Shown: positions 13,309-24,978, counted from the first letter of the stretch. The stretch: DNA of 64,000 nt from Gaertneriomyces semiglobifer (GCA_025558075.1 JAHLKF010000022.1:62001-126000); one strand, 5' to 3'. Program-made: numbers and translations. Notes: generated by a model from the sequence alone, not told the origin.

Positions 13309-13661
13309 TGTTACTACAGAACGCTAGAAGGGGACAGATGAACCAGACGCGCTTAGTCTTTTTTGCCCAGGCGCGTTTCTCATCTGTTTAACACGCTTTA
13401 CGACTTTACACGATGGATACTTACACTGCCGTTGCTCATACAAGTGGCAGGAGGAATCGCTTCCCATCATAGCATTCATATGCTTCTGGGTTTCGGGCAG
13501 GTTTCGGGCAGGGGTTTCGCATCTTACGCGACCGCAACGTTAGGATGGAAGTTAACATCGAAAAAGGGGCAGGATACGCGTGGGTGGCAAAGCCATACAC
13601 TATGACTGCCATATTTCCTCAATTTCCAAAAACTCAACGCCATGAAGCGCAAGAACGGCTA
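13309..13661. other. Spacer between CAMSAP and BSD genes
   Basis: About 350 bp holding the CAMSAP promoter and the 3' end of the BSD gene, both read on the minus strand. A short direct repeat (TTTCGGGCAGG twice) lies at about 13492-13515. No other signal is seen. Confidence 0.5.
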
Positions 13662-15180
13662 CTATTCCCAAGTGCCCCAATCGTCGTCTTTTTTCTCATC
13701 ATCCTTCAATTCGTTATCCATGGGTGACGCCTCTGAGCCTCTAGTGCTCAACATTTCGAAACTGTCAGTGGAATCCATCGAGCGCTTGGTTGATAATCGT
13801 GGTCGTTGCGCTTGAAGCTTTCCCTCATCGATTGTTATCTCCGCGTTCGATGCTTCTACAACGGTAGCTTCCTCGGGCAATTCATTCGGTTTCTCCGGCG
13901 CTGTGACTTGGACACTTGTCTGGACATTGGGCTCTTCGTCTTCGTCGTCAGAACCCCAGCTAAATGCGTCATCATCTTCAGTAGCGTTCGCTAAGATTCC
14001 CGATTAGTTCATGACCGGTAGCATGAAGGGTGCTGTAATTGGTACCGTTTATGACTTTTTTCCTCTCGCTCTCTTTGCGATCCACTTCCTCTACCGTCCA
14101 GAAATATCGCAGCCAAAATTCATACTCTGACACTCGTCCTGGAACTACGTTATTCATTAAGATTTCTGCGCAGTTATGCAGCGCAAGTCGCAGAGCAGTT
14201 GATCTCACCTAGCGTATCATGCAGCGTCTTCACCGGAGGTTTGTCGTTCAATACCTGTTTTACTTCATCTTTTTGTGCTTCCAAGTTGAAAATCTCGCTA
14301 AAGACAGTGAAGCGCTGACGCTTGGCTTCATCAGCATGTTCAGCAGGATCCGATGTGTATGTTGTTTCATCTGATAGAAGCGCCGCCAAATGGGCAGACT
14401 TTCGACTGAAACTAAAGGATATGAAGTCAGGACTCGGTATGATCGCAATTCACGCAACGCACGGCCGTACATTATTTCCTTCCGGTCATTTTTCTCTGCG
14501 GTATCCTGTTCATCTTCGTCCGCAGGAACAATCTTCACTACTTCGCCAACAAGGCTCATCACTCCACTGAAGAATTTGTCTGCTTTGTCCACGATGAAAT
14601 CATCTATTTTATGGACAAACTCTAGCGCCTCTCCATCATCGGACTTCTTCCCCGCTTCACTAACACTTTCGCTCGTCGTTACTTCAATGGCAACGACCGG
14701 CACACCGGCACTTGTTGCGTCTATCTCGGTATTGGTGTCTTCCGCTAATTGCTTCGCGCCTTCTTTTATGGTGTGGGTGAGCTGATTGAACGTCGACGTT
14801 GACTCCGTTTGAAGCGTATGTACAAACTCGACAATATCTCTGAAAGTCAAAACAATCAATATTGGGCCTTGTTAAGAAATCTTTTTAACTTCTCGTGCTG
14901 ACCTTTTGTAGACGTCCCGAACGACTTCGGTCTGCTTCTTCATTGCATCCACTAGACCACCCCACGAAAACCCCCATCCTGTTGGTCCAGCTTGCGGTGT
15001 TTCTGATGCGCTTGCGTTAGGTAAAGAACTCGCCTCTGACTCTCGATCCAGCGGCGGCGGCGGCGGTAGAGCATCCGATAGGTCTAGCAGACCTACAGGC
15101 TCGGCGGCGCGCAAATCAGCCGCGCTTAGCAATGGTGAATCCTCGGCGTTAACGGCTGTAGATGAGTCGGGTAACGGCAT
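13662..15180 (-). CDS. BSD-domain protein (BSDC1/Dos2-like)
   Basis: Exons 15180-14903, 14839-14471, 14405-14209, 14144-14046 and 13990-13662 (introns 55-65 nt) sum to 1272 nt, 423 aa. The N-terminal third has the WGFSWGGL...VYKRDIVEF pattern seen at the start of BSDC1-type proteins. The BSD domain follows at about residues 255-315, with the FWLRYFW signature preceded by VPGRVSEYE. The C terminus is acidic and ends in DDDWGTWE. The intron at 14470-14406 was placed to restore the family segment before TYTSDP, and the one at 14208-14145 to restore TLVPGRVSE. BSD domains occur in TFIIH p62, synapse-associated proteins and Dos2. The role of this subgroup is poorly defined; Dos2 is linked to ubiquitin signalling in yeast. 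Confidence 0.88.
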
Positions 15181-15495
15181 TGTAGTTTATGTATTCTCTG
15201 CAAAACAGTTGGTTATTTTGGAGAAGTTCTTGGCCGCTGTTAACAGACGCGCACTACCAAAAGTGAAATGTCCAGCACGGAGCATCATTTAAATATTACA
15301 TAAAAGGTGGCCTGTCGGTCGAGTAACCCGCTGGCATCGAGACATAAGTTATAAGAATACCCAAAGGAAAATAAATATGATTAGAAACCAAGCGCTGGCC
15401 TACTCTATCTCATGATTACTATCACAACTCTAAGATCCGCAGTTCCGTCGTGGTGCTGTGTCTATTATCTATTTGTAAGCCCAAAAAAAAATTGT
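15181..15495. other. Spacer between BSD and RGS genes
   Basis: AT-rich 315 bp between two minus-strand genes. It holds the BSD gene promoter and probably the 3' UTR of the RGS gene. No ORF or RNA is recognised. Confidence 0.5.
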
Positions 15496-17168
15496 CTATC
15501 GAGAGTGGTGAAGGTTTAAATCGCCCTTGCCCGAATCTAGTCGTCTCGCAGCAGCCGAATCAGGTGTCGCGTGGGCGCCTATGCTCTTTCTTCCTCCCAT
15601 GCTTCGAAGTAATAAGAAAAATGTGTTCCGGTACAGTAAGTCCAGAATTTCGTCAACAGCCTCGTCAAATAGTGTGACAGGTATACCAGTGTCCTTCTTG
15701 ACTGAGCTCTGTACGACTTCCGAGTCCGTATCCGCACTAGCGATGGGTTCACTGGAGAGTGTGTGAAGGCCAGCAGGGACACCGCGCTCGTCACGTGTTG
15801 ACAGACGCTCAATGATAGATTTGCGGATGGCATGAGTAAGGTTGACTTCGTGATGAGCGCCAGGCATGATAAAGGTGGAGTAAAACAGTAAAACGTGAGG
15901 CATAACGGATGCAGGGATATTCGGCACCCTGTGCTGCTGTGCTGGAAGAGTCGAAGGTGAGGATTTTGTGGACAAAGTGTCTTTGGACAGAACGGCCTCC
16001 GGGTTGTTTGAGGAACTGATGGGAGTTGAGAGTGTCGACAGCGATTCTGTCTTGGCGAAAAAAGTATCGCTAAACGATCCGCGAATCATGCTGGCGCCTC
16101 CTGGATCAATGAACCTCACCAGGCACCGAGTAAGTTCAACCTTTTCTCCGGGTGTAGTCGTTTCTCCGTCACGTTCCAAAGCAGCATATATTTGAGCCTC
16201 CAGTTTAGCATATGCTTCGTAGAACATAATGTTCTCGAGGCATAACGTCTCCTTGGCGCAATCAACAAGCTTTGCATACAGGCCAGGATGGCAGAGAACT
16301 CGTAAGAAGCCATCTCTGGTGAAGGCGACCTCAGGTTCGTCTGCCTCATCCGGCGAAAGGGCAGTCGGAGAACCCACTAGTTCTCCAGCCACGCTGCTCC
16401 GCCGTCTACCGAAGCCCAGCCACGAAAAACCGCTCTTCTTAACCGGGCTACTCAACAGATCAAAGTCTTCACGCTCGTAGCTTGTGCTCGTCCTCCCAGG
16501 TTCTCCATACTTCTTCTTGCGCTCTTTGAGGAAAACAGGAAACCACTGATCATACAGCAGGTCGTAGACTTCTCTAGCAGCAGAATCAAATACAGTTCGG
16601 GGTAGCTTGCATTGATCCAACGATCTCAGGTTGTCGCCAACGACCTTTCTTGTCGCGTCACTGAGACCGACAATCTGCTCTGCGGCTCCAGGTAAAATGA
16701 AAGTCCGGTAAAATCGGTCTATCAGCGTACACAGCCATTCTGGCACATCCAAGAGTTCTTCCTGCTCGTTCTGCACTGTGGACAAGGACTTGCGCACGTC
16801 GTTTGCGGTGGCTTGGGAGAATTTGGCGTTTTTGACGTCTACACCGGCTGCGATGGCGCTTAAGAAACTTTGCAAACGCAGGTATCCGTCGCGAAAGAGG
16901 AACAAGGGTGCTGACTCTTCGTGGACGGAGAGCATCTGTCGGAAGTCGGCGTACATTTGCGGATCCTTGAGAAGCAATGCAAATGATTCTCGGGATGTGC
17001 CGACGGACGCATGGTGATGGTAATGCCCTGAGATTGCATCAGCCTCATTTCTGATAGAATATCTACTCATTACAGCGGTAGAAACTCACCTCGGCCCTTT
17101 TTCGGAATGAACAGCTTTGAAAGAAACGACCGCTTACCAGTAGCAGAGCATCCTTGAGATGGTGACAT
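15496..17168 (-). CDS. RGS-like domain protein with two RGS-type modules
   Basis: Exons 17168-17090 and 17027-15496 (intron 62 nt) give 536 aa. The upstream ATG and the intron are inferred; they add a basic leader (KRSFLSKLFIPKKGRG) and remove a weak in-frame start at 17070. The protein shows two copies of an RGS-like helical fold. The first starts at ESFALLLKDPQMYADFRQ and ends near VYDLLYDQWFPVFL. The second starts at DGFLRVLCHPGLYAKL and ends near ILDLLYRNTFFLLL. Each contains the FY.TFI.PGA segment typical of RGS helices. RGS domains speed GTP hydrolysis by G-alpha subunits, but divergent fungal modules may serve only as binding or scaffold units. Between the two lies a Ser-rich linker. 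Confidence 0.8.
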
Positions 17169-18362
17169 GATCAATGCAGCGACTTTTGCACGAATCCGAC
17201 CGAAAATGGATACCACCCGGCCTTGTGAGTTGAACCTCCCCCCTCGCTAGCGCTACGGGAACTTTTTTCTCGGAAACCCCTACAGTGTTCCCCCCCTCAC
17301 CACATCAACAAAGTTACAGATCCCCGTTCACAAGCAATAGCTTTTTGTACAGTGTGACCTGTCGAATTCACTGTGCTTTTTTTTTCTTCACACACACACA
17401 CACGTACGTACACACGCCTCTGTCAAGTTCAGTCAGCAAGAAAAGGAAAAAGGAGAACAGCCCAGCGCCATCCGCTGAAATGTACGATGATGCAGCCCCA
17501 AGCAAGGAGTAGTAACTAATAGTATTGTGCTATAACGATAACACTCTATCTATAGGATGTAGGATGATACTCCTGTGTTGGGGGCACTTGTGTGTGTGTG
17601 GACAGGGGGTACCTTGGCCGCAGTCAGCAATTGGCGCTGCCCTATGTCATTATTGTGCCATGACCCCAGTCGGTCTCTTTACCCGCCGCAACGCAAGGTG
17701 CAAAATTCAAGTGTTCCCGGGGTGCGATGCTGCGAGCGTGAGTGAAATTTGTACCGTGCTGCTCGGTCACAGTCGTGGGACCGGGGGGGAATCTGCGCGT
17801 TTCCCATCGCACTTCCGCTGCCAATTCAACATTTCAATCGAAGGGCCACACACCTCCCCGCGGAGCAATATTTTTTTGTCATTTTTGTCGCACCGATCTT
17901 GCTGAAATGATGACCACTCTTGCTGCACTGGATCTGGACTGGTGAATATGATGGATGATGGGCGAGGATTCGCTGGACTACTACTGCTAGTCCATCCGCA
18001 TCCGCCAATGCCTCAAATAAATCTTATATCTTTTCGCTTTCACGCCAAGAGCAAATCTGTTTCAATCGCACCGTTATCGCCACTGTCAATTTTGTGGGTC
18101 GCGTCGGTTAAATTCAACAATTGTTCCGCCTTTTGGGATCACCACTGGGAAATTTGAACTTGATTGGACGGGTCCGCCGTCTTTCTTCGCGTTCAATACA
18201 CAGAAAAAGGTTATGCACACAATCATTATTACAAGTAACCGACGGTGGCTGAAGTCCGAAACCTCATCAGTAAGAAAGTAATAAGAAACTGATTCTGCCG
18301 AGCCCCACAAAAAACACGCGCTGCATATCGCGGCCAGGGCCAGTAGAAACAAATGTGAAAAG
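17169..18362. other. Gene-poor spacer upstream of the RGS gene
   Basis: Contains the RGS promoter side, a T-run followed by a short (CA)n tract and CGTACGTACACACG near 17382-17415, and scattered short ORFs (at most 126 codons, none with recognisable features). I see no supported gene. Confidence 0.4.
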
Positions 18363-18445
18363 TCCGGCCACCCAGGATCGAACTGGGGACACCCAGATAG
18401 CGGTAATGTTACAGTCTGATGCTCTTCCAGCTGAGCTATGGCCGG
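18363..18445 (-). tRNA. tRNA-Tyr (GTA) with a short intron
   Basis: Read on the minus strand, the 83-nt gene has a 7-bp acceptor stem (CCGGCCA with TGGCCGG), discriminator A, D arm TAGCTCAGCTGGAAGAGC, and anticodon stem TCAGA/TCTGG around the loop C-T-G-T-A-A-A. The T arm carries the B-box GTTCGATCC. A 10-nt intron (CATTACCGCT) sits just after position 37, as is usual in eukaryotic tRNA-Tyr genes. Without it the length is 73 nt. Anticodon GTA reads UAU and UAC. Confidence 0.93.
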
Positions 18446-19154
18446 TGTTGGAATTCCTACAGCTGGCAGCACTGAAGAGTGTATGTCACCGAAACGAGGT
18501 CTATCCTCACGTGAGTCGGGTATTCATCTTCACAACTGGGCTCGACCGTCGTGCGGGAGATATGGATGACCGATGATATATTGCGTATGTACAAAAGGTA
18601 TCAAGTAGTCCCTATCGCCCTGCCTTAGATCGCCGGGTGGGATCGACCTTTTTCGAGGCCGACGAACGACCAGGAACGATGCTTACCAACAACGCCATAC
18701 CGTCGCGTAGATCATGGCGGATGCTAACGAGAACTTGCAAACAACGACATACCGTCGTGCTGCACCGATTGTTTCCGTTTCAACGCTTTTGGAATGTGGG
18801 CGTGAAGACAATGCCAGCTGTAACGCAAAAGGTATCAGGATCTCACCACCAAGAATGCGCAGGACTGTTGAATGCTAGGTTTCACGAGCCGAGAGAAAGA
18901 CCGAATGCTGGAGGCGGAGCACAATGGTGTTCAGCAATATCATGCGACGATCCTTTGGTCGCCTCAGAGACAGTGAATGCTCAATATTTGGATGTGACAA
19001 GAACCCATGTATTGATCGTGTAATTGTTGTATTGGGTGAGAACAATGAGGGCGGGACCGTCCTCAAGTTCAGACTCCCCCCAAGTGTCAATCAAGGCGAT
19101 GCCATCTTCCTTCTGGACCAGACTTTCGCTCTTCCGCCCGCATGCCCTCTTGTA
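18446..19154. other. Unassigned sequence left of the repeat block
   Basis: No recognisable gene. A short sub-repeat is visible at about 18688-18757, where AACAACGCCATACCGTCGCG and a near copy both occur. ORFs here (for example 18637-19023, +) lack any family feature and overlap others in several frames. Confidence 0.4.
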
Positions 19155-20450
19155 CGCAAAAGTTCGTCCCCGTGGCCCGAGTTGCCCACATGCCTGCTGG
19201 GCTGGCTGCAAAGGGAAAGGCGACGCCCGCGGTATAAAACCTGCCGAAGCAAGCAAAGAACCTACTTACACCAGTGCAGGACCTCCACAAGCACGTGAAC
19301 AAACAATAGTGTCCCACACTTCAAAACACGTCTGGCAAACTCTACTTGGAAAGCGTGGCAACGTATCCCATGCCGACGATAGGGTGTCCCGAAGATAATG
19401 AGACCCGGAGTTTAAAAGGCGACGCCCGCGGTATAAACCTGCCGAAGCAAGCTAAGAACCTACTTAGAAACCCAGTCGTGCCTCAACAGAGCTCGAGTGT
19501 ACCGTCTGTCGCAGAGGGGGCACGCCACCAGCTCCAAAATAGAGCTCCTCGAATCGTGATCGTCGATGCAGACGCACTACTGTACCCCTTGGTGACGAGT
19601 TTCGTATACTATTAAGTGATACCGAGAGTCAGTTTGAGTAGGCAGTGTAAGCCAGCAAACATATGACGGTACTAACCAATGTCGGTATCCGACTTTTCAT
19701 TCTGGCGGACGGGACCGGAGGTGTCACTTTATTGCGGCTGCCAATTTCGGTAGAGTCCTATCGTGTGGATGAAGTGTGTGTGGGAAACCGAGGATAGAAG
19801 ACGTGGCGATGGCGACGACATACCCAAGGGCTGCCGTGTGACTTTGGTTCTTCTGTCCGCATGTCCCAACTCATAAATACCTCATGTACACAGAAGTTTG
19901 CCTCCGCAGCCCGAGGTGCCACATGATTGCTCCGGGTTGACTGTCAACGGAAAAGGCAACTCACTTAACCATGAGCAGGACCCTCACAAGCACATGAACA
20001 CACAATTGTGTCCCACACTTCAGACCCGTCTGGGCAAGCTCTACCCGCAAAGCCTGCGTCGCACCCATGCCGACGATAGGGTGTCCCGAAGATAATGAGC
20101 CCCGAGCTTAAAACCACACCACACACACAACCCGGGGTTCCTGCAGTAAAGGAGGAAAGCGACAACTCAGTTGTCGCCTCACCAGAGCTCGAGTCCTTGT
20201 ACCGTCTGTCGCAGAGGGGATACGACACCAGCTTTCGAATAGAACCCCTCGAATCGAAATCCTCCGCGCAGATGCACTACCGTAGCCTTGGTTGACTAGC
20301 TTCGTATACTATTGAAATGATCCCGAGAGTCAGTATTGAGCAACAAGTGCAAGGCAGCATGACGGTACTAACCAATGTCGGTATCCGGCTTTTCAATCTG
20401 GCGGACGGGGCACACTGTTGCGGCTGCCAACCTCGGTGGGGTCCTATTAT
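19155..20450. repeat. Tandem duplication of about 700 bp (two diverged copies)
   Basis: Several landmarks recur at a constant offset of about 696-702 bp: the CACAAGCAC...GTCCCACACTTC segment (about 19287 and 19989), CCCATGCCGACGATAGGGTG (19367 and 20064), TTCGTATACTATT (19601 and 20301), and GACGGTACTAACCAATGTCG (19665 and 20361). The copies differ by point changes and small indels, so the duplication is not recent. Inside the first copy a shorter element (GGCGACGCCCGCGGTATAAA) also occurs twice, at about 19218 and 19420. No ORF is conserved between the copies, so the unit looks non-coding. Confidence 0.8.
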
Positions 20451-20690
20451 GGATGGACTGATGGCGACGACATACCCAAGCGCTGTGGTTTTGTGGCGGA
20501 CGGGGCACTGCTGCGGCTGCCGGTAGTGCCCTATCGTAGATGGACTGATGGCGACGACATATCCAAACGCTGTGACTGCTGTGGCGGACGAGGCACCCTG
20601 CTGCCGCTGTTTAGGCCGGTGGAGTCCTATCGTAGATCGACTGTATGAGAACCGAGGTTAGAAGGCATGCCGATGGCGGTGACATACCCA
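20424..20690. repeat. Tandem repeats of about 100 bp (roughly three units)
   Basis: Units contain a 'GGCGGACG(G/A)GGCAC ... CTGC(C/T)G(C/G)CTG' core, then 'CCTAT(C/T)RTAGATGGACTG' and 'ATGGCGACGACATA(C/T)CCAA(A/G)CGCTGTG'. The cores lie at about 20400, 20497 and 20585. The same motif also occurs once near 19705-19760 in the upstream duplicated copy, so these units are an extra local amplification of its 3' end. They are non-coding as far as I can tell. Confidence 0.7.
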
Positions 20691-20699
20691 AAGGCTGTG

Positions 20700-22967
20700 A
20701 ATTCTGTAGCTGAAGGATTCATCCAAAGGCGGGCCTCGAGTTTCGTAATTGTTTCTCCTTGGATGTTGTTGAGCTGGAAGGAGACAGTGAAGAGTAGTAG
20801 TCAGAGTATACAGTGACGCCAGTTGCATACCCTAATGGCAAGTTCTGGTAGTCCTGGGATGATAACCGTTGATGATGCAGATGGGGGGGATGTCAAGCGG
20901 AATGCTGCCTTTTTATGTTCGAGCGGACGTCGCTGGGGCCCTCGTTGACCTTGAAATTGAGCCTCCCACCTCATTGGTCGGGCCACTTTGATTGGCTGAC
21001 TCACGCCATCCCATCACCCGATCCCGTTCATTACATTAGTAATGCCCTCGCCATGGGCTGGCGATTGTATCCCATTTCCTTGGCACACACCAACTCGTCT
21101 TGACTCATACCGTACGCGTACGTGTCCGCTTGTATTGTCGACGCGTGGGGAATGGTTCTTCTCGTGTCGCTCGTGTCAGAAATGATTGCGTAAAGTGTGT
21201 CTCGATGGATGGCACAGCTACCGAAGGCCCATCGTATCACACCGCGGAGAGCTGGTCCCAGATCCCATCTACTTGTGCTGAGCTGTGCATGTGTTGGCCA
21301 CGCTGCCTAGCGTTTTTGGACGGACCATGTGCACTGTGGGACTCGTTGGGGTTGAATTTGAAATTGATGACAAGGGCGCAGTTGCAAACATTGGAGCAGG
21401 CCGTATGGGAGCAACTCCACCGCAGACATTGCGATGCGATGCGGTTGCCCTGGGCGAGAGGACACAGTGCGCTACTCGTCTGGTTGTGAGGCACTCTGGC
21501 TCAGATGCTATCCAACCCGTTGGACAGCGTTGAATCCTGCAAGAATTGCAGTTCCCCCTGTGTTGTGGCCTGTCGTCGCACTTTTTGGTCAAAGGAAAAG
21601 CTAACGCATTCAACTCCTTTTCACTCTTTTTGTATATCGTTGCCCTCCCAAACTACATCGCTCTGCATTGCCATATCGTCCACGACCTACCGAGGAACCC
21701 CACAACACAACCCTAGGGTACATACAGATAGTCCCTGCTGCGCTCGTAATATCGACGGCCCATCGTAGTCACGCAATCCAGGTTACTGGTATCGGCTTGT
21801 GATTCGTCGGGTGATGAATATTAATATGACGAATCGATGTTGCCTCCGTTCCCACCGGGAAGATCGGTGCTGGCCATGCCGCGTCACGCGTTTTCGAATT
21901 TCCGGACATTCCCTCGACCTCGAAATTGGCAAAAATGGTTCTGCACGTCCGGGTGGAAGCAAGCAATGAGCGTCTCTCTTGTATATGTGTAGTAGCGCGA
22001 TTATCCCGCTGCGGTGAGCCCGCTCGAGTGGTTACGTCGACTTTGATGTTGAGAAGGATGATAGGATTGAGAATCATGAGAAGGGAATCTGTTGCGACAA
22101 CACACTGGTCGAGACATGACGGTTAGGTTATCATCTATTTTTTATGGTTTGGGAGGCACTCTGAACTCCTCAATCCATAAGAATGGATGATATTCGAGTA
22201 CTCTGAGGGCAGGTTATCCTGTTAGTAGAGACTGTGGACAAGACTGGTTCATTCGCCAAACTGAACTGAAATGTCATAGTTGGTTCAAGTGTTAACCACA
22301 AGCTGAAGGCGTTGTTGAGAACAGGCCCACCTATTTACACCTTTACGTGCTCTCCTTCAAACAACATGCCCGCTTGATGAACTGAGCACCTCCTGCATCA
22401 GTGAAAGTCGCGACGTCTTGACTCTGAAAAAACACACCACTTTTAGCGCAAAGTCTTGAGTCTGAGAAATCACACCACTTGCCCGATCGCGAATGTTGCA
22501 TGAATTGCGCCAGCAACGAACCGGCAGATGACTTTCTTTGTGTTCGCAGGAATCTCAAGAACTGGGAATCGGTCGACGCATCTCTTTATCCCTAGCCACG
22601 TCCTACTAGCTACGGGGCACTGGGAGGAGCGGCAGCCAGGTTCGTCGACCATTACCTGATGGCAACCGAAGCTGACGACATGTCGTCGTAGTGCCTGGTC
22701 GTAAGAATTTCAAGTTTGCCACTATATGACGCACGTATCCACTGTACGTTGGTCCTGGAGCGAACCGTACTTTCCATTCCATGTAGGATGGATGATCACT
22801 TTGTTGTCTGTTAGGTCGGTGAAACTCAATGGGTACTTCTGGTTCCGTTTTAGCAAAACAATAGGGCTTTACTCTGCAAATGCAAAGGGAATGTCTCTGT
22901 GACCCTTCTAAGCATATAAAAGCTTGCTGAGGCCCATGTGTCCTTTATGGAAAATACCGTTAATAAA
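20700..22967. other. Gene-poor region without recognisable genes
   Basis: Many short overlapping ORFs in all frames (longest 129 codons, 21100-21489, +), none with recognisable motifs and several dependent on non-ATG starts. Apart from the small direct repeat at 22415-22480 I see nothing supportable. Confidence 0.4.
22415..22480. repeat. Short direct repeat pair (28 nt, 38-nt period)
   Basis: Two near-identical 28-nt copies start at 22415 and 22453. Both begin GTCTTGA and end CACACCACTT, with three mismatches and a 10-nt spacer. Function unknown. Confidence 0.6.
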
Positions 22968-23951
22968 TTAAGTACCATATTTAATTTGCTGGTACAATAA
23001 CCTACCACATCTGAATTGAGCCAATTGTTCCGGTAGCACTGGTCGTTTCATTGCAAACCGAGCAGCATGATCGGAAATAGGCCAGAGACCTCTTAAACTG
23101 ATCTCAAAAAGATCACCTGGTTCAGCACCAGCTCTGAAAGCAATGTTGATGCTCGCTTTTCCACTGTGAAGATTGGCACTCCTAATATCTCCATTGTTGA
23201 AATGTACAAGGTTTGATCTATCAGATGCATCACACTCCATCGGCATACTCCTCGTTGAGAAAGTCAGAGCATCAGCGTCGTTTGGGTTGATGTAGTTGAC
23301 GGTTTTCATGACTTGCACCTTGCTGCTGCTTAATCATTCCACGTCCCTTTGGCATGGCCGATGGAACAGCGGTGGCATTGTTGTTACCGGTCCCGAGGAT
23401 ACGACTTGGCATCTGGAATTCATACAGACCTTTCAATGCATTTACCCTCCTCTGTCGTCTTGTCGATGTCACAGTCCAGAAAGTATCGGAAATACGTTCT
23501 GGACTGTGACACCGTTGGCTTTTGTTCGTTGACGCCAAAGATATCCTTTTTGAACTTTTTCAATCTCATTCTCTAAGCTCCTGATGGTTGCTCTGCATGA
23601 GTTTCCGCAGCCGAAACCATTCGCAGGTAGGAGCGAAGCTATGCGAAGACTTTGGGCTCGCAGCGCCTCATCAAGCAATCGAGGATCATCCAATCCCTCC
23701 ATTTTCGTCGACCGCATCGTTTCTGAAATGTTCTGATTGCATTTATGACTAACTGTGATAAGCCAGCAATGGGCCGCAGAAATTGTGTTCGGTTGAGGAA
23801 ATGGCACAGTATAAAGCGCCTGCTTCCAAGTTCGTCGCCCACATTTTCCCACGTATCGGCTGTGAAAGACCGTATCCGGATAGTAAAGGGTATGATTGCT
23901 GGTAAAGTATGGTTCGGTGAAAGATGCGAACGAGAACAGAGGGTATGGCAT
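22968..23951 (-). pseudogene. Possible unrecognised or broken gene (three minus-strand ORF segments)
   Basis: Three overlapping minus-strand ORFs (23951-23469, 23538-23272, 23318-22968) follow one another in different frames, and parts look like real protein. The first has a stretch with ENEIEKVQKGYLWRQRTKA. The last has GDLFEISLRGLWPISDHAA. I could not find GT-AG introns that join all three in phase. The block may therefore be a decayed gene, a gene with unseen exons, or chance ORFs. No family is recognised. A perfect inverted repeat sits at the junction of the first two segments. Confidence 0.25.
23467..23511. repeat. Perfect 15-bp inverted repeat with 15-nt loop
   Basis: TGTCACAGTCCAGAA at 23467-23481 is followed, after 15 nt, by its exact reverse complement at 23497-23511. 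As RNA this would form a stable hairpin on either strand. It is not followed by a T-run. It could be a transposon footprint, a palindromic binding site or a structured RNA. Confidence 0.8.
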
Positions 23952-24075
23952 TCATTGCGGCGGTAAATCTGTCAAATCAGCGAGTTTGACAGTTCTAACA
24001 ATATTTCACGGTGCACGCGCGTTTTTCCTGCCATGCACCGCATGCACAGTACTTTCCGTGACCTGCTGTGTAGGA

Positions 24076-24978
24076 GAGTGGGGAATGCAACGGTCAATGG
24101 AAACAGAGTGGGTTGAGCGGATGGTGTTAAAGCAACAGTCAATCTTAGCAGAGAGTGGGGAATGCGTGGTGAGGAGCAATAACCGTCGATGTGAACAGAG
24201 AGTGGGTAGAGCGTGGTGAGGAGCAATAACCGTCGATGTGAACAGAGAGTGGGTAGAGCGTGGTGAGGAGCAATAACCGTCGATGTGAACAGAGAATGGG
24301 TAGAGCGTGGCCTCATCGGCATAACCGGTCGCTTTGGCGGAGAGTGGGGAACGCTGTTCATTGAACACAACCAGTCGCTCTGGCGGAGTGGGTAGAGCGT
24401 GGCCTCATCGGCATAACCGGTCGCTTCGGCGAGAGAGTGGGGGAACGCTGATCATTGAACACAACCAGTCGCTTTGGCGAGAGAGTGGGGGAACGCTGAT
24501 CATTGAACACAACCAGTCGCTTTGGCGAGAGAGTGGGGAACGCTGATCATTGAACACAACCGTCGCTTTGGCGGAGAGTGGGGAACGCTGATCATTGAAC
24601 ACAACCAGTCGCTTTGGCGGAGAGTGGGGAACGCTGATCATTGAACACAACCAGTCGCTTTGGCGGAGTGGGTAGAGCGTGGCCTCATCGGCATAACCGG
24701 TCGCTTTGGCGGAGAGTGGGGGAACGCTGATCATTGAACACAACCGTCGCTTTGGCGGAGAGTGGGGAACGCTGATCATTGAACACAACCGTCGCTTTGG
24801 CGAGAGAGTGGGGGAACGCTGATCATTGAACACAACCAGTCGCTTTGGCGAGAGAGTGGGGGAACGCTGATCATTGAACACAACCGTCGCTTTGGTGAGA
24901 GAGTGGGGAACGCTGATCATTGAACACAACCGTCGCTTTGGTGAGAGAGTGGGGAACGCTGATCATTGAACACAACCA
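24076..24978 (+). repeat. Tandem array of 46-48 bp units sharing the 5' end of tRNA-Ser
   Basis: About 19 head-to-tail units of two main types. Type A reads GTCGCTTTGGCGGAG(AG)TGGGG, then AACGCTGATCATTGAACACAAC. Type B carries GAGTGGGTAGAGCGTGG followed by CCTCATCGGCATAACCG or, further left, TGAGGAGCAATAACCGTCGA. The type A start (GTCGCTTTGGCGGAG) is identical to the first 15 nt of the tRNA-Ser gene into which the array runs at 24979, in register with the repeat period. Each unit thus holds an A-box-like element (TGGCGGAGAGTGG or TGGCGGAGTGG) but no B-box. Leftmost units are the most diverged; right-hand units are near identical. Not CRISPR: units are contiguous with no unique spacers. Confidence 0.88.

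Noticed and set aside
24405..24929. 174-codon minus-strand ORF in the tandem array (repetitive Met-Ile-Ser-Val-Pro-His-Ser pattern)
   Set aside because: Openness results from the repeated unit being free of stops in that frame. There is no start context or homology, and the tRNA origin explains the sequence better.
24076..24978. Tandem units considered as a CRISPR array
   Set aside because: Units are contiguous with no unique spacers, the genome is eukaryotic, and the unit matches the neighbouring tRNA gene.
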